A model generated the notes under the pieces. That model did no database searches, was not told the DNA's origin, and was given only the letters and a program-made list of their open reading frames with translations. Both the position numbers and the translations under genes were made by a program. From positions 62,001 to 126,000 of the forward strand of contig CAUEFX010000001.1 in assembly GCA_958477465.1 (NCBI GenBank): DNA of 64,000 nt, given 5' to 3'. This stretch comes from an uncultured Bacteroides sp. (GTDB taxonomy: Bacteria; Bacteroidota; Bacteroidia; Bacteroidales; Bacteroidaceae). Shown one piece after another: positions 35,050 through 42,679 of the stretch (positions are counted from its first letter, which is position 1; every line of letters begins with the position of its first letter).

Positions 35050-36282
35050 ATGAAACTCGATAAATGTGTGATAGTCTGCTGCCTGGCTGCTGTTGCCTGG
35101 TTTGCCCCGGTTGCTCATGCCCAGATGGTGGAGCGCTTGTGCCGGACTGATTATGATATTGATCCGGAAAGACAAGGGGAGCTTCTGGTAGAACTCGATA
35201 ATCTCAGCTTTTTTAAGGACAATGAGTTTGCCGGGAGCGTTATAAGCGGGTACTCTTTGCCCGGTCTGTGGCTACAGCCCAAAGGGGTGTTTTATCCGCT
35301 GAAGAATATAAAGTTAGAATTGGGAGCCCATGCCTTGATTTATAGCGGGGCCTATAAGTTTCCCAACTATGCGTATCATGATATTGCCATCTGGAAAGGG
35401 AACCAGTATCAGCGGGGCACGCATATTCTGCCTTATTTCCGTGCGCAACTGGCTTTGTCGCGGGTCAATCTGGTTTTGGGCAACCTGTATGGCGGTGAAA
35501 ATCACAGATTGATCGAGCCGCTTTATAATCCCGAACTGAATCTGACGTCCGATCCGGAGACCGGATTTCAAGTGCTGTGCGACTTGAAACACTGGCATTT
35601 CGATGCCTGGATCAACTGGCAGAGCTTTATTTTTGAAACCGATACCCATCAGGAGGCTTTTACTGTCGGCCTCTCTTCTTTGGTCAACTTTAACAGGCCG
35701 GAATCTCACTTCCATTATTATCTGCCGGTGCAGATGACCATCCAACATCGGGGAGGGGAGCAGATTGTGGATAACGACCGTCCGGTGCAGACCTTGGCCA
35801 ACGGCTCTGTCGGTGCCGGTATCGTTTGGAACGTGAACCGCAAGGTGCTGAAACGGATAAATGTCGAGGCGGACATGTTGGGATATTATCAGGAATCCGG
35901 TAAGTTGTGGCCGTTTGATAAAGGGGTAGGACTGTATACGAAAGCCTCTTTTGACCTTGGCGATAATATTCGTGTGAAGGGAGGGTATTTTGTTTGCAAG
36001 GATTTCATCTCTTTGTTCGGCATCCCTTATTTCGGAGCTGTCTCTATGAAGACGGAAGGGGCTGTTTACGATGATCCTCAGACCTGTTTCCTTTCCGTTG
36101 AATACTCTCGGACTTTCGGAAAACATTATGCCTTCGGTGCCAAGGGCGATATGTATTACTCGATGCCAGGTACCATGAAACTGGCGAGCGGTGAACTTGT
36201 GCCCGAAGGAGGAATGGCCAATTTCTCGTTTGGCGTTTATCTTAGGGTGAATCCGGCTTTTCTGATTAAGAAATTCAAATAG
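35050..36282 (+). CDS. Exported beta-rich protein, probable outer-membrane barrel
   Basis: A 410-aa protein with a signal peptide (hydrophobic core CVIVCCLAAVAWF, ending AHAQ). The mature part shows many alternating amphipathic strands rich in Gly, Tyr and Phe (for example GLYTKASFDLGDNIRVKGGY). The last strand, MANFSFGVYLRV, is short of the very C-terminus, which ends in Phe-Lys. No Pfam family is recognised. It starts 15 bp after the msbA-like gene and is probably co-transcribed. I infer an outer-membrane protein linked to LOS biogenesis or display; this is unproven. Confidence 0.65.
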   Translation: MKLDKCVIVCCLAAVAWFAPVAHAQMVERLCRTDYDIDPERQGELLVELDNLSFFKDNEFAGSVISGYSLPGLWLQPKGVFYPLKNIKLELGAHALIYSGAYKFPNYAYHDIAIWKGNQYQRGTHILPYFRAQLALSRVNLVLGNLYGGENHRLIEPLYNPELNLTSDPETGFQVLCDLKHWHFDAWINWQSFIFETDTHQEAFTVGLSSLVNFNRPESHFHYYLPVQMTIQHRGGEQIVDNDRPVQTLANGSVGAGIVWNVNRKVLKRINVEADMLGYYQESGKLWPFDKGVGLYTKASFDLGDNIRVKGGYFVCKDFISLFGIPYFGAVSMKTEGAVYDDPQTCFLSVEYSRTFGKHYAFGAKGDMYYSMPGTMKLASGELVPEGGMANFSFGVYLRVNPAFLIKKFK

Positions 36283-36289
36283 CCGCTCT

Positions 36290-36928
36290 TTACTTCCGTC
36301 CGAAATCGGCAGGTATCTCTCCCCATTCCTTGGTCTCCCATTTTAAAATGCGGGTGGAGTAGGTGTTCTCTCTCAACCATTTTTCCGCCCGCTCGACGAG
36401 GAGAAATAATGCTTCCGTTTCTGGAGTGCGGGGCAGCTTGGTCTTACATTTTTTCTGTTTTACCCAGCTGATTGCATTTACACTGTCACTGTATATGGGC
36501 ATGTCGAATCCCTTTTGTTTCAATAAGGCGAGTCCGTGCACCAATGCCAGAAATTCGCCGATGTTGTTTGTCCCTTTCATCGGTCCGAAATGGAAAATCT
36601 CCTGTCTGCTTGCCACATGCACTCCGCGGTATTCCATCGGTCCGGGGTTGCCGCTACAGGCAGCATCCACAGCGAGGCTGTTTTCTATGACGGCTGCGGG
36701 CAATGTTTCGGAAGCGGGCTTGGGTCTGTTGCTTCCTGTATTTCCGGCATTTTTTCCGATATAGGCATAAGGAGACGAATGGAAAGCGCGTTCGGCCTCT
36801 TCGTGGGTACTGAAAGATTTGTATTTAGCACCTTCGTAACCTTTTGTTTGGAGCTGGCACTCTGTCCAAGAGGTGTAAATTCCCGGGGTTCCCCCTTCCC
36901 ATACCACGTAAAACTTCTGTTTTCCCAT
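36290..36928 (-). CDS. Ribonuclease H1 with N-terminal viroplasmin-like domain
   Basis: A 212-aa protein. The N-terminal 50 residues (KFYVVWEGGTPGIYTSW) are the caulimovirus viroplasmin/RNase HI N-domain that binds RNA:DNA hybrids. The C-terminal RNase H fold has the catalytic acids in AVDAACSGNPGP, NIGEFLALV, IYSDSVNAI and the final IPADFG. It is like eukaryotic RNase H1 in layout. It removes RNA from RNA:DNA hybrids. It is convergent with the barrel gene, 7 bp apart. Confidence 0.9.
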   Translation of the reverse strand: MGKQKFYVVWEGGTPGIYTSWTECQLQTKGYEGAKYKSFSTHEEAERAFHSSPYAYIGKNAGNTGSNRPKPASETLPAAVIENSLAVDAACSGNPGPMEYRGVHVASRQEIFHFGPMKGTNNIGEFLALVHGLALLKQKGFDMPIYSDSVNAISWVKQKKCKTKLPRTPETEALFLLVERAEKWLRENTYSTRILKWETKEWGEIPADFGRK

Positions 36929-36948
36929 TTCTCTTTTTATTTAAGTGC

Positions 36949-36956
36949 CAAATTTA
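36949..36956 (-). promoter_or_regulatory. Bacteroides -7 box for the RNase H gene
   Basis: The minus strand reads TAAATTTG, matching TAnnTTTG, 21 bp before the ATG at 36928. Confidence 0.5.
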
Positions 36957-37103
36957 GATATAAATCTCGATTTATAGGTCGGTGTGATAAGAAAAAGTCA
37001 AACTCGCCCCTTGTCTTTGTGGCACGACCTTGGTGTTTTCTTAGAGAAAATTAGAGAAAAGAGGTACAGGCCTTTTCTTTTGCCGAACAACTTCTCCCGG
37101 CCG

Positions 37104-37174
37104 GTTGTTCTTATCATAACTCGGTTGTTCTTATCATAATGTTGTTCTTATCATAATGTTGTTTTTATCATAAT
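37104..37174. repeat. Four 17-bp direct repeats upstream of the nitroreductase gene
   Basis: GTTGTTCTTATCATAAC at 37104-37120, then a 3-nt gap, then GTTGTTCTTATCATAAT at 37124-37140 and 37141-37157, and GTTGTTTTTATCATAAT at 37158-37174. Each unit contains the near-palindrome TTATCATAA. The array ends 16 bp before the ATG at 37191, so it lies in the leader or over the promoter. Confidence 0.9.
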
Positions 37175-37190
37175 AAAGAAAGGAGTTGCC

Positions 37191-37793
37191 ATGGAGAAAT
37201 CTTTTAAAGAGGCCTTGAAGCACAGAAGGAGTTATTACTCAATTACAGACCGGTCGCCGATTTCCGATAAAGAAATAGAAGAGATTATCGACCTTGCCGT
37301 GACCCATGTGCCATCGGCTTTCAATTCGCAATCCACCCGTATCGTATTGCTGTTGGGTCGTAACCATCGGAAGTTGTGGGAGATTGTTAAAAGTACATTG
37401 CGGAAGATGATGAGTCCGGAGGCTTTCAGGAATACGGAAGCCAAGATAGACCGTTCCTTTGCCGGCGGATACGGAACAGTGCTGTTTTTTGAAGATCAGG
37501 ATGTGGTGCGGGAGTTGCAGGAGAGATTTCCCGATTATAAGGATAATTTCCCCGGATGGTCTGTGCAGACATCTGCCATGCACCAGTTTGCCGTGTGGAC
37601 GATGCTGGAGGATGCCGGTTTGGGCGCTTCTCTGCAACACTATAATCCTTTGATCGATGAGGAGGTCCGTAGCACATGGGCGCTTCCTGCAAACTGGCAT
37701 CTGATAGCCGAGATGCCGTTTGGAATGCCGGCCGGTGAACCGGGCGATAAAGAATTCAAAGAATTTTCGGAGAGGGTGAGAGTCTTTAAATAA
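37191..37793 (+). CDS. Nitroreductase family protein
   Basis: A 200-aa flavin-dependent oxidoreductase. The opening LKHRRSYYSITDRSPIS has the Arg-Arg-Ser FMN-binding motif. VPSAFNSQSTRIVLLLG is the Ser/Asn site, and the C-terminal FMN loop is LEDAGLGASLQHYNP. It belongs to the short fatty-acid-repression/YfkO-like branch (about 200 aa). The physiological substrate is unknown. The four direct repeats just before its start suggest regulated expression. Confidence 0.9.
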   Translation: MEKSFKEALKHRRSYYSITDRSPISDKEIEEIIDLAVTHVPSAFNSQSTRIVLLLGRNHRKLWEIVKSTLRKMMSPEAFRNTEAKIDRSFAGGYGTVLFFEDQDVVRELQERFPDYKDNFPGWSVQTSAMHQFAVWTMLEDAGLGASLQHYNPLIDEEVRSTWALPANWHLIAEMPFGMPAGEPGDKEFKEFSERVRVFK

Positions 37794-37852
37794 TGTTCTC
37801 CCAATCGGATGGGGTGCCAATGGGTTCCTGATGATTTTATTGAGTGGCCCTA

Positions 37853-37984
37853 AAACATGTTACATCTTTTTTTGAAAGATGTTATATGTTTTTCTGAAGG
37901 ATGCTATATGTTTTTTTGAAAGATGCTATGTCTTTTTTTTAAAGATGCTATATGTTTTTGGGGAGTATGCTATATCTTTCCCCT
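37853..37984. repeat. Six-unit 22-bp tandem array, copy 2
   Basis: Units begin at 37853, 37875, 37897, 37919, 37941 and 37963, exactly 22 bp apart. The core units are AAAGATGCTATATG or AAAGATGCTATGTC followed by a T-run; the first and last units are more diverged. Unit, period and copy number match the array at 1521-1652. Each array lies just downstream of a plus-strand gene (mnmA, nitroreductase). Confidence 0.9.
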
Positions 37985-38096
37985 TCTCCAACCGGATGTA
38001 ATCTATTTTCTTGTTATTGGCATCCATAATGCTTTGTAAAGAAAAAAGTGAATATGGTGCATTTACCTAACAAATATTTTGTCCGGTTTTGCCTCT

Positions 38097-38377
38097 TTAG
38101 GGTTCATGGGTTCAGGGTTCACTCTTGAACCCTTCTTTTCGTGGTATTAATATTTTTTGAATTGATTATCAATTTGTTAGCTAAATATGCGTATTTCAGC
38201 GTCTTGTTTTTCTGAAAATAGTAAAAAGTGTTTTGTCCCTATTATTATTGGGAAAGTTTTTAACATGGCTATTTTGTGGCTTACTATCTCTTTTTTTTTA
38301 CACTAAACGAAAATAGCATCTTTTTTTCTCACGGTGAGAAGGGTTCAAGAGTGAACCTTGAACCTTGTGAACCCTAA
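38097..38377. repeat. MITE-like element with about 45-bp terminal inverted repeats
   Basis: The left end TTAGGGTTCATGGGTTCAGG (from 38097) is inverted at the right end (to 38377). The arms share the exact 21-bp core at 38116-38136 and its complement at 38337-38357; they contain iterated GGTTCA words. The roughly 185 bp between the arms are AT-rich and have no frame. The structure fits a non-autonomous mobile element or a dispersed palindromic repeat; no target-site duplication is obvious. Confidence 0.75.
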
Positions 38378-38635
38378 CTGTTTCTTATTCGCTTGATTGT
38401 TAGTGTATTATGGGAGGATATAGCATTTTGCCCAATACCTGTAAAATACCTTTGTGGAGGCGTTTTTGTAATAAAAACAGATTCTTATTTATTCTCCTTT
38501 TTTGTCAGATACGTTTTTGTTGCATCGGATTGTTTTGTATGTATTATTCACGAAGCGTTTATTCTATGAAGCGATGAGTACCGTTCTTTAACCCCCTTCT
38601 TTCTGTCATCTGCATTTAGTCTCCGTTTTATTTTC

Positions 38636-38643
38636 TATCTTTG
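38636..38643 (+). promoter_or_regulatory. Bacteroides -7 box for aroK
   Basis: TATCTTTG is an exact match, 21 bp before the ATG at 38665. It overlaps the TTG at 38641 and so excludes that upstream start. Confidence 0.7.
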
Positions 38644-38664
38644 CCTCCCAAAAGAAAGACAGTT

Positions 38665-39192
38665 ATGATTCGTATATTTCTGACCGGCTATATGGGAGCC
38701 GGCAAAACGACATTGGGTAAAGCATTTGCCCGGAAATTAAATCTTCCGTTTGTCGATCTGGACTGGTATATGGAAGAACGTTTTCATAAGACGGTAAGCG
38801 AACTGTTTGCTGAACGTGGCGAGGCCGGTTTTCGGGAGTTGGAAAAGAATATGCTGCATGAGGTGGGCGCCTTTGAGGATGTGGTGATCTCTACTGGTGG
38901 TGGCGCTCCTTGCTTTTTTGATAACATGGACTTTATGAACCGCAACGGCAAAACGGTCTTTTTGAACGTACATCCGGACGTGCTGTTCCGCCGGTTGCGT
39001 ATGGCTAAGCAGCAGCGTCCTATTCTGCAGAATAAGCAGGATGACGAGCTGAAGGAATTTATTGTCAGTGCCTTGGAGAAGCGCGCTCCTTTCTATCTGC
39101 AGGCCCAATATGTGTTCAATGCCGATGAACTGGAGGACCGTTTTCAGATAGAAAGATCGGTGGAAAAGTTACGTGATTTATTGAAACTGTAA
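38665..39192 (+). CDS. aroK: Shikimate kinase
   Basis: ATP-dependent phosphorylation of shikimate in the chorismate pathway. A 175-aa protein starting MIRIFLTGYMGAGKTTLG with the P-loop GYMGAGKTT. LPFVDLDWYMEERF binds shikimate (Asp), ISTGGGAPC is the second substrate motif, and RPIL belongs to the lid. The start is fixed by the promoter box. It has the normal length. Confidence 0.95.
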   Translation: MIRIFLTGYMGAGKTTLGKAFARKLNLPFVDLDWYMEERFHKTVSELFAERGEAGFRELEKNMLHEVGAFEDVVISTGGGAPCFFDNMDFMNRNGKTVFLNVHPDVLFRRLRMAKQQRPILQNKQDDELKEFIVSALEKRAPFYLQAQYVFNADELEDRFQIERSVEKLRDLLKL

Positions 39193-39264
39193 CTTATTTG
39201 CGCTTTTTGTAAATATCCTGCCTAAAAAATAGGACTTTCTGATTGTATACAATGGATTTATAGC

Positions 39265-39272
39265 TATTTTTG
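39265..39272 (+). promoter_or_regulatory. Bacteroides -7 box for speA
   Basis: TATTTTTG matches TAnnTTTG, 40 bp before the ATG at 39313. Confidence 0.55.
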
Positions 39273-39312
39273 TTGCCTTAAATAATTTATAAACACAACT
39301 GAATACACAAAA

Positions 39313-41205
39313 ATGAGAAAGTGGCGTATTGAAGATTCCGAAGAACTCTACAACATAACAGGTTGGGGTACTTCGTACTTTGGTATTAATGACAAAGGTC
39401 ATGTTGTTGTTACACCGCGAAAAGACGGTGTCGGCGTCGATCTGAAAGAACTGGTCGACGAGTTGCAATTGCGTGATGTGGCAGCTCCCATGTTGATACG
39501 TTTTCCGGATATTCTGGACAACCGTATCGAGAAAACAGCTCACTGCTTTAAACAGGCCGCCGAAGAGTATGGCTATAAAGCTCAGAATTTTATTATCTAT
39601 CCTATCAAAGTAAATCAGATGCGCCCGGTTGTGGAGGAAATCATCAGCCACGGAAAGAAATTCAATCTCGGACTCGAGGCCGGCTCCAAACCGGAACTCC
39701 ATGCCGTGATTGCCATAAATACGGATTCTGATTCATTGATTATCTGCAACGGGTATAAAGACGAAAGTTACATAGAACTGGCGTTGTTGGCTCAGAAGAT
39801 GGGAAAACGCATTTTTCTCGTCGTAGAGAAGATGAACGAGCTGAAACTCATCGCAAAGATGGCGAAGCAGCTGAATGTGATGCCCAACATCGGTATTCGT
39901 ATCAAATTGGCCTCTTCCGGAAGCGGCAAGTGGGAAGATTCGGGCGGTGATGCCAGCAAGTTCGGGTTGACTTCCAGTGAGCTGCTCGAAGCATTGGACT
40001 TCCTGGAAAAGAAAGAGATGAAAGACTGCCTGAAGCTGATCCATTTTCATATCGGAAGCCAGGTTACCAAAATCCGCCGCATTAAGACGGCGTTGCGGGA
40101 GGCATCCCAATTCTATGTGCAGCTCCATGCAATGGGATTCAATGTGCAGTTTGTCGATATTGGCGGCGGATTGGGAGTCGATTATGACGGTACCCGCTCT
40201 TCCAGCAGTGAGAGCAGCGTGAACTATTCTATTCAGGAATATGTCAATGACTCGATCTCGACCCTCGTGGATGCCAGCGATAAGAATGGCATCCCTCATC
40301 CGAACATCATTACCGAAAGCGGCAGAGCATTGACCGCTCATCATTCGGTACTTGTTTTTGAGGTACTGGAGACAACGACTCTTCCCGAATGGGACGACGA
40401 AGAGGAAATCACACCGGATGCCCACGAACTGGTGCAGGAACTGTATGGCATTTGGGACACACTGAACCAGAATAAGATGCTTGAGGCATGGCACGATGCA
40501 CAGCAGATACGCGAAGAGGCTCTTGATCTTTTCAGTCATGGTATCGTCGACTTGAAAACACGCGCGCAGATTGAGCGTTTGTATTGGTCCATTACCCGTG
40601 AGATAAATCAGATAGCCGACGGACTGAAGCATGCACCGGACGAATTCCGTGGCTTGTCCAAATTGCTGGCAGATAAATATTTCTGTAACTTCTCCTTGTT
40701 CCAGTCGCTTCCCGACTCCTGGGCCATCGACCAGATATTCCCTATCATGCCCATTCAGAGACTTGACGAGAAGCCCGACCGCTCGGCAACCCTGCAGGAT
40801 ATCACCTGTGATTCGGATGGAAAGATAGCCAACTTTATTTCAACGAAAAACGTGGCACATTATATGCCGGTGCACAGCCTGAAGAATAAAGAACCTTATT
40901 ATCTCGGTGTGTTCCTGGTCGGAGCTTATCAGGAGATATTGGGCGATATGCACAACCTGTTCGGTGATACGAATGCTGTACACGTCTCTGTAAACGAAAA
41001 AGGGTACACCATCGAGCAGATTATCGATGGCGAGACGGTTGCCGAGGTACTGGATTATGTGCAGTACAGCCCCAAGAAACTGGTGCGCACATTGGAAACA
41101 TGGGTCACCAAATCCGTAAAAGAAGGAAAGATCTCGGTAGAGGAGGGGAAGGAATTCCTGTCGAATTACCGGTCGGGGCTTTACGGATATACCTATTTGG
41201 AATAA
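39313..41205 (+). CDS. speA: Biosynthetic arginine decarboxylase
   Basis: PLP enzyme converting arginine to agmatine for polyamine synthesis. A 630-aa fold-type III decarboxylase. The Schiff-base Lys is in YPIKVNQMRPVV (about residue 99), and the phosphate-binding glycine loop is DIGGGLGVDYDGT (about 286-298). The C-terminal sheet has GVFLVGAYQEILGD. Length and order match SpeA of E. coli. It has its own promoter and ends in the complex terminator at 41211. Confidence 0.96.
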   Translation: MRKWRIEDSEELYNITGWGTSYFGINDKGHVVVTPRKDGVGVDLKELVDELQLRDVAAPMLIRFPDILDNRIEKTAHCFKQAAEEYGYKAQNFIIYPIKVNQMRPVVEEIISHGKKFNLGLEAGSKPELHAVIAINTDSDSLIICNGYKDESYIELALLAQKMGKRIFLVVEKMNELKLIAKMAKQLNVMPNIGIRIKLASSGSGKWEDSGGDASKFGLTSSELLEALDFLEKKEMKDCLKLIHFHIGSQVTKIRRIKTALREASQFYVQLHAMGFNVQFVDIGGGLGVDYDGTRSSSSESSVNYSIQEYVNDSISTLVDASDKNGIPHPNIITESGRALTAHHSVLVFEVLETTTLPEWDDEEEITPDAHELVQELYGIWDTLNQNKMLEAWHDAQQIREEALDLFSHGIVDLKTRAQIERLYWSITREINQIADGLKHAPDEFRGLSKLLADKYFCNFSLFQSLPDSWAIDQIFPIMPIQRLDEKPDRSATLQDITCDSDGKIANFISTKNVAHYMPVHSLKNKEPYYLGVFLVGAYQEILGDMHNLFGDTNAVHVSVNEKGYTIEQIIDGETVAEVLDYVQYSPKKLVRTLETWVTKSVKEGKISVEEGKEFLSNYRSGLYGYTYLE

Positions 41206-41210
41206 ATAAA

Positions 41211-41324
41211 GAGAAGAGGGGGTGTCATAATGCCCAAATAGAAAGATTTACCCCTGCCACGAATCTCTGTAGCAGGGGTGAATTTCTAAAAAGGAGTTTT
41301 GACACCCCCTCTCTTCTTTTTTTT
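41211..41324. terminator. Nested inverted-repeat element acting as terminator after speA
   Basis: The outer arms GAGAAGAGGGGGTGTCA (41211-41227) and TGACACCCCCTCTCTTC (41300-41316) match at 15 of 17 positions and are followed by eight T. Inside lies a second stem, ACCCCTGC (41250-41257) with GCAGGGGT (41272-41279). The last T-run ends 10 bp before the argB ATG. The GTGTCA ends also occur in the terminator at 10827. Confidence 0.8.
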
Positions 41325-41334
41325 GTTATTAGTT

Positions 41335-42108
41335 ATGAAAGAAAAATTGACACTTGTCAAAGTCGGCGGTAAGATTGTGGAGGAGGAATCCACACTTAAC
41401 CGGTTGCTGGATGATTTTGCAGCGATCGAAGGCCGTAAGGTGCTGGTACATGGCGGGGGGCGTTCGGCTACGAAGATAGCGGCGCAACTCGGCATCGAAA
41501 GCAAAATGGTGAATGGACGTCGTATCACAGACGCAGAGACACTGAAAGTGGTGACGATGGTATATGGCGGACTGGTCAATAAAAACGTAGTGGCCGGACT
41601 GCAGGCCCGCGGAGTGAATGCCTTGGGGCTGACCGGAGCGGATATGAATGTCATACGTTCGGTGAAACGCCCGGTGAAGGAGGTGGACTACGGTTTTGTG
41701 GGCGACGTGGAAAAGGTGGATGCTTCATTGCTGTCCGATCTTATCTACAAAGGGGTGGTTCCCGTTATGGCTCCGCTTACTCACGACGGTAAGGGGCACA
41801 TGCTTAATACCAATGCCGACACTATCGCCGGAGAGACGGCAAAGGCGCTTGCCGCTCTTTTTGATGTGATCCTTGTATACTGTTTTGAGAAGAAAGGGGT
41901 GCTGCGTGACGAAAATGATGACGATAGCGTGATTCCCTTAATCACGCCTGCCGAATTTAAGCAGTATGTGGCCGACGGGGTCATTCAAGGAGGGATGATT
42001 CCGAAACTCGAGAACTCTTTTGCAGCCATTGATGCAGGTGTATCGGAAGTTGTAATAACTTCAGCATCAGCTATTAATGGAGAGGGAGGAACACGAATCA
42101 AAAAATAA
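41335..42108 (+). CDS. argB: Acylglutamate kinase (acetyl- or succinylglutamate kinase)
   Basis: Second step of arginine synthesis. A 257-aa amino-acid kinase starting at the ATG at 41335 (MKEKLTLVKVGGKIVEE); the frame upstream runs through the terminator and is not coding. VHGGGRSATKIA is the substrate loop and LTGADMNVI the central motif; GGMIPKLENSFAAID carries the catalytic Lys. Bacteroides fragilis is known to use N-succinylated intermediates in this pathway, so the natural substrate here may be N-succinylglutamate. The kinase sequence itself does not decide that. Confidence 0.92.
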   Translation: MKEKLTLVKVGGKIVEEESTLNRLLDDFAAIEGRKVLVHGGGRSATKIAAQLGIESKMVNGRRITDAETLKVVTMVYGGLVNKNVVAGLQARGVNALGLTGADMNVIRSVKRPVKEVDYGFVGDVEKVDASLLSDLIYKGVVPVMAPLTHDGKGHMLNTNADTIAGETAKALAALFDVILVYCFEKKGVLRDENDDDSVIPLITPAEFKQYVADGVIQGGMIPKLENSFAAIDAGVSEVVITSASAINGEGGTRIKK

Positions 42109-42131
42109 TTCGAAAAAAATGAGAGTGCACC

Positions 42132-42157
42132 TGTAACTTTTCATATCCTCATCCGTC
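42132..42157 (+). promoter_or_regulatory. Candidate ECF-type, self-activated promoter
   Basis: TGTAAC (42132-42137) and CGTC (42154-42157) are separated by 16 bp. This resembles the -35 AAC and -10 CGTC pattern of ECF sigma promoters. It lies just before the ECF sigma gene, as expected for autoregulation. The predicted leader is only a few bases long, which is a weak point. Confidence 0.45.
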
Positions 42158-42169
42158 ATTCTTATAGAG

Positions 42170-42679
42170 ATGCAAGAAATCAGCTTCCGAAACGATATAC
42201 TGCCATTGAAAGACAAACTCTTTCGATTGGCCCTCAGAATAACCCTGGATAGGGCAGAGGCCGAGGATGTTGTTCAGGATACCATGATACGGGTGTGGAA
42301 CAAGCGTGATGAGTGGCAGCAGTTTGAATCTGTCGAAGCCTATTGCCTGATAGTTGCAAAGAATCTGGCAATAGACAGAAGTCAGAAGAAAGAGGCCCAG
42401 CATGTGGAATTGACCCCCGAAATGGCGGAAGAAGCGGATACATCCGGCCCTTATGACCGGTTGGTGAATGATGAACGTATGAGGATTATCCACCGGCTGA
42501 TCAATGAACTTCCCGAAAAGCAACGGCTCATTATGCAGTTGCGGGATATAGAGGGTGAGAGTTATAAAGAGATTGCAAAAGTGCTTCAACTGACGGAGGA
42601 ACAAGTAAAAGTAAACCTTTTCAGGGCAAGGCAGAAGGTGAAACAAAGGTATATAGGAATTGACAAATATGGACTATAA
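42170..42679 (+). CDS. ECF-family RNA polymerase sigma factor
   Basis: A 169-aa sigma-70 group IV protein. Region 2 spans about 20-85 with LALRITLDRAEAEDVVQDTM and IRVWNKRDEW; region 4 is at about 105-155 with LPEKQRLIMQLRDIEGESYK and the helix-turn-helix EIAKVLQLTEEQVKVNLFRA. The next gene overlaps by 11 bp and encodes a membrane protein of the size of an anti-sigma factor. It is not next to a FecR-type gene, so it is likely a stress or envelope sigma rather than a polysaccharide-locus sigma. Confidence 0.93.
   Translation: MQEISFRNDILPLKDKLFRLALRITLDRAEAEDVVQDTMIRVWNKRDEWQQFESVEAYCLIVAKNLAIDRSQKKEAQHVELTPEMAEEADTSGPYDRLVNDERMRIIHRLINELPEKQRLIMQLRDIEGESYKEIAKVLQLTEEQVKVNLFRARQKVKQRYIGIDKYGL

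Larger units (their letters stand above)
37794..38664. other. 870-bp gap with tandem array and inverted-repeat element
   Basis: No gene-like frame is seen between the nitroreductase and aroK. The gap contains the 22-bp array (37853-37984), the terminal-inverted-repeat element (38097-38377), then AT-rich sequence up to the aroK promoter. Confidence 0.75.

Noticed and set aside
35314..36126. 270-codon frame opposite the barrel candidate
   Set aside because: No signal, no domain and no own promoter; the plus-strand gene has a clear signal peptide and is placed right after msbA.
38097..38377. tRNA-like or att site because of GGTTCA words
   Set aside because: GGTTCA resembles part of a T-loop, but no cloverleaf can be formed and the words are iterated in inverted arms. 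No integrase is present.
39733..40632. 299-codon frame opposite speA
   Set aside because: SpeA motifs run through the whole stretch on the plus strand; the antisense frame has no family resemblance.
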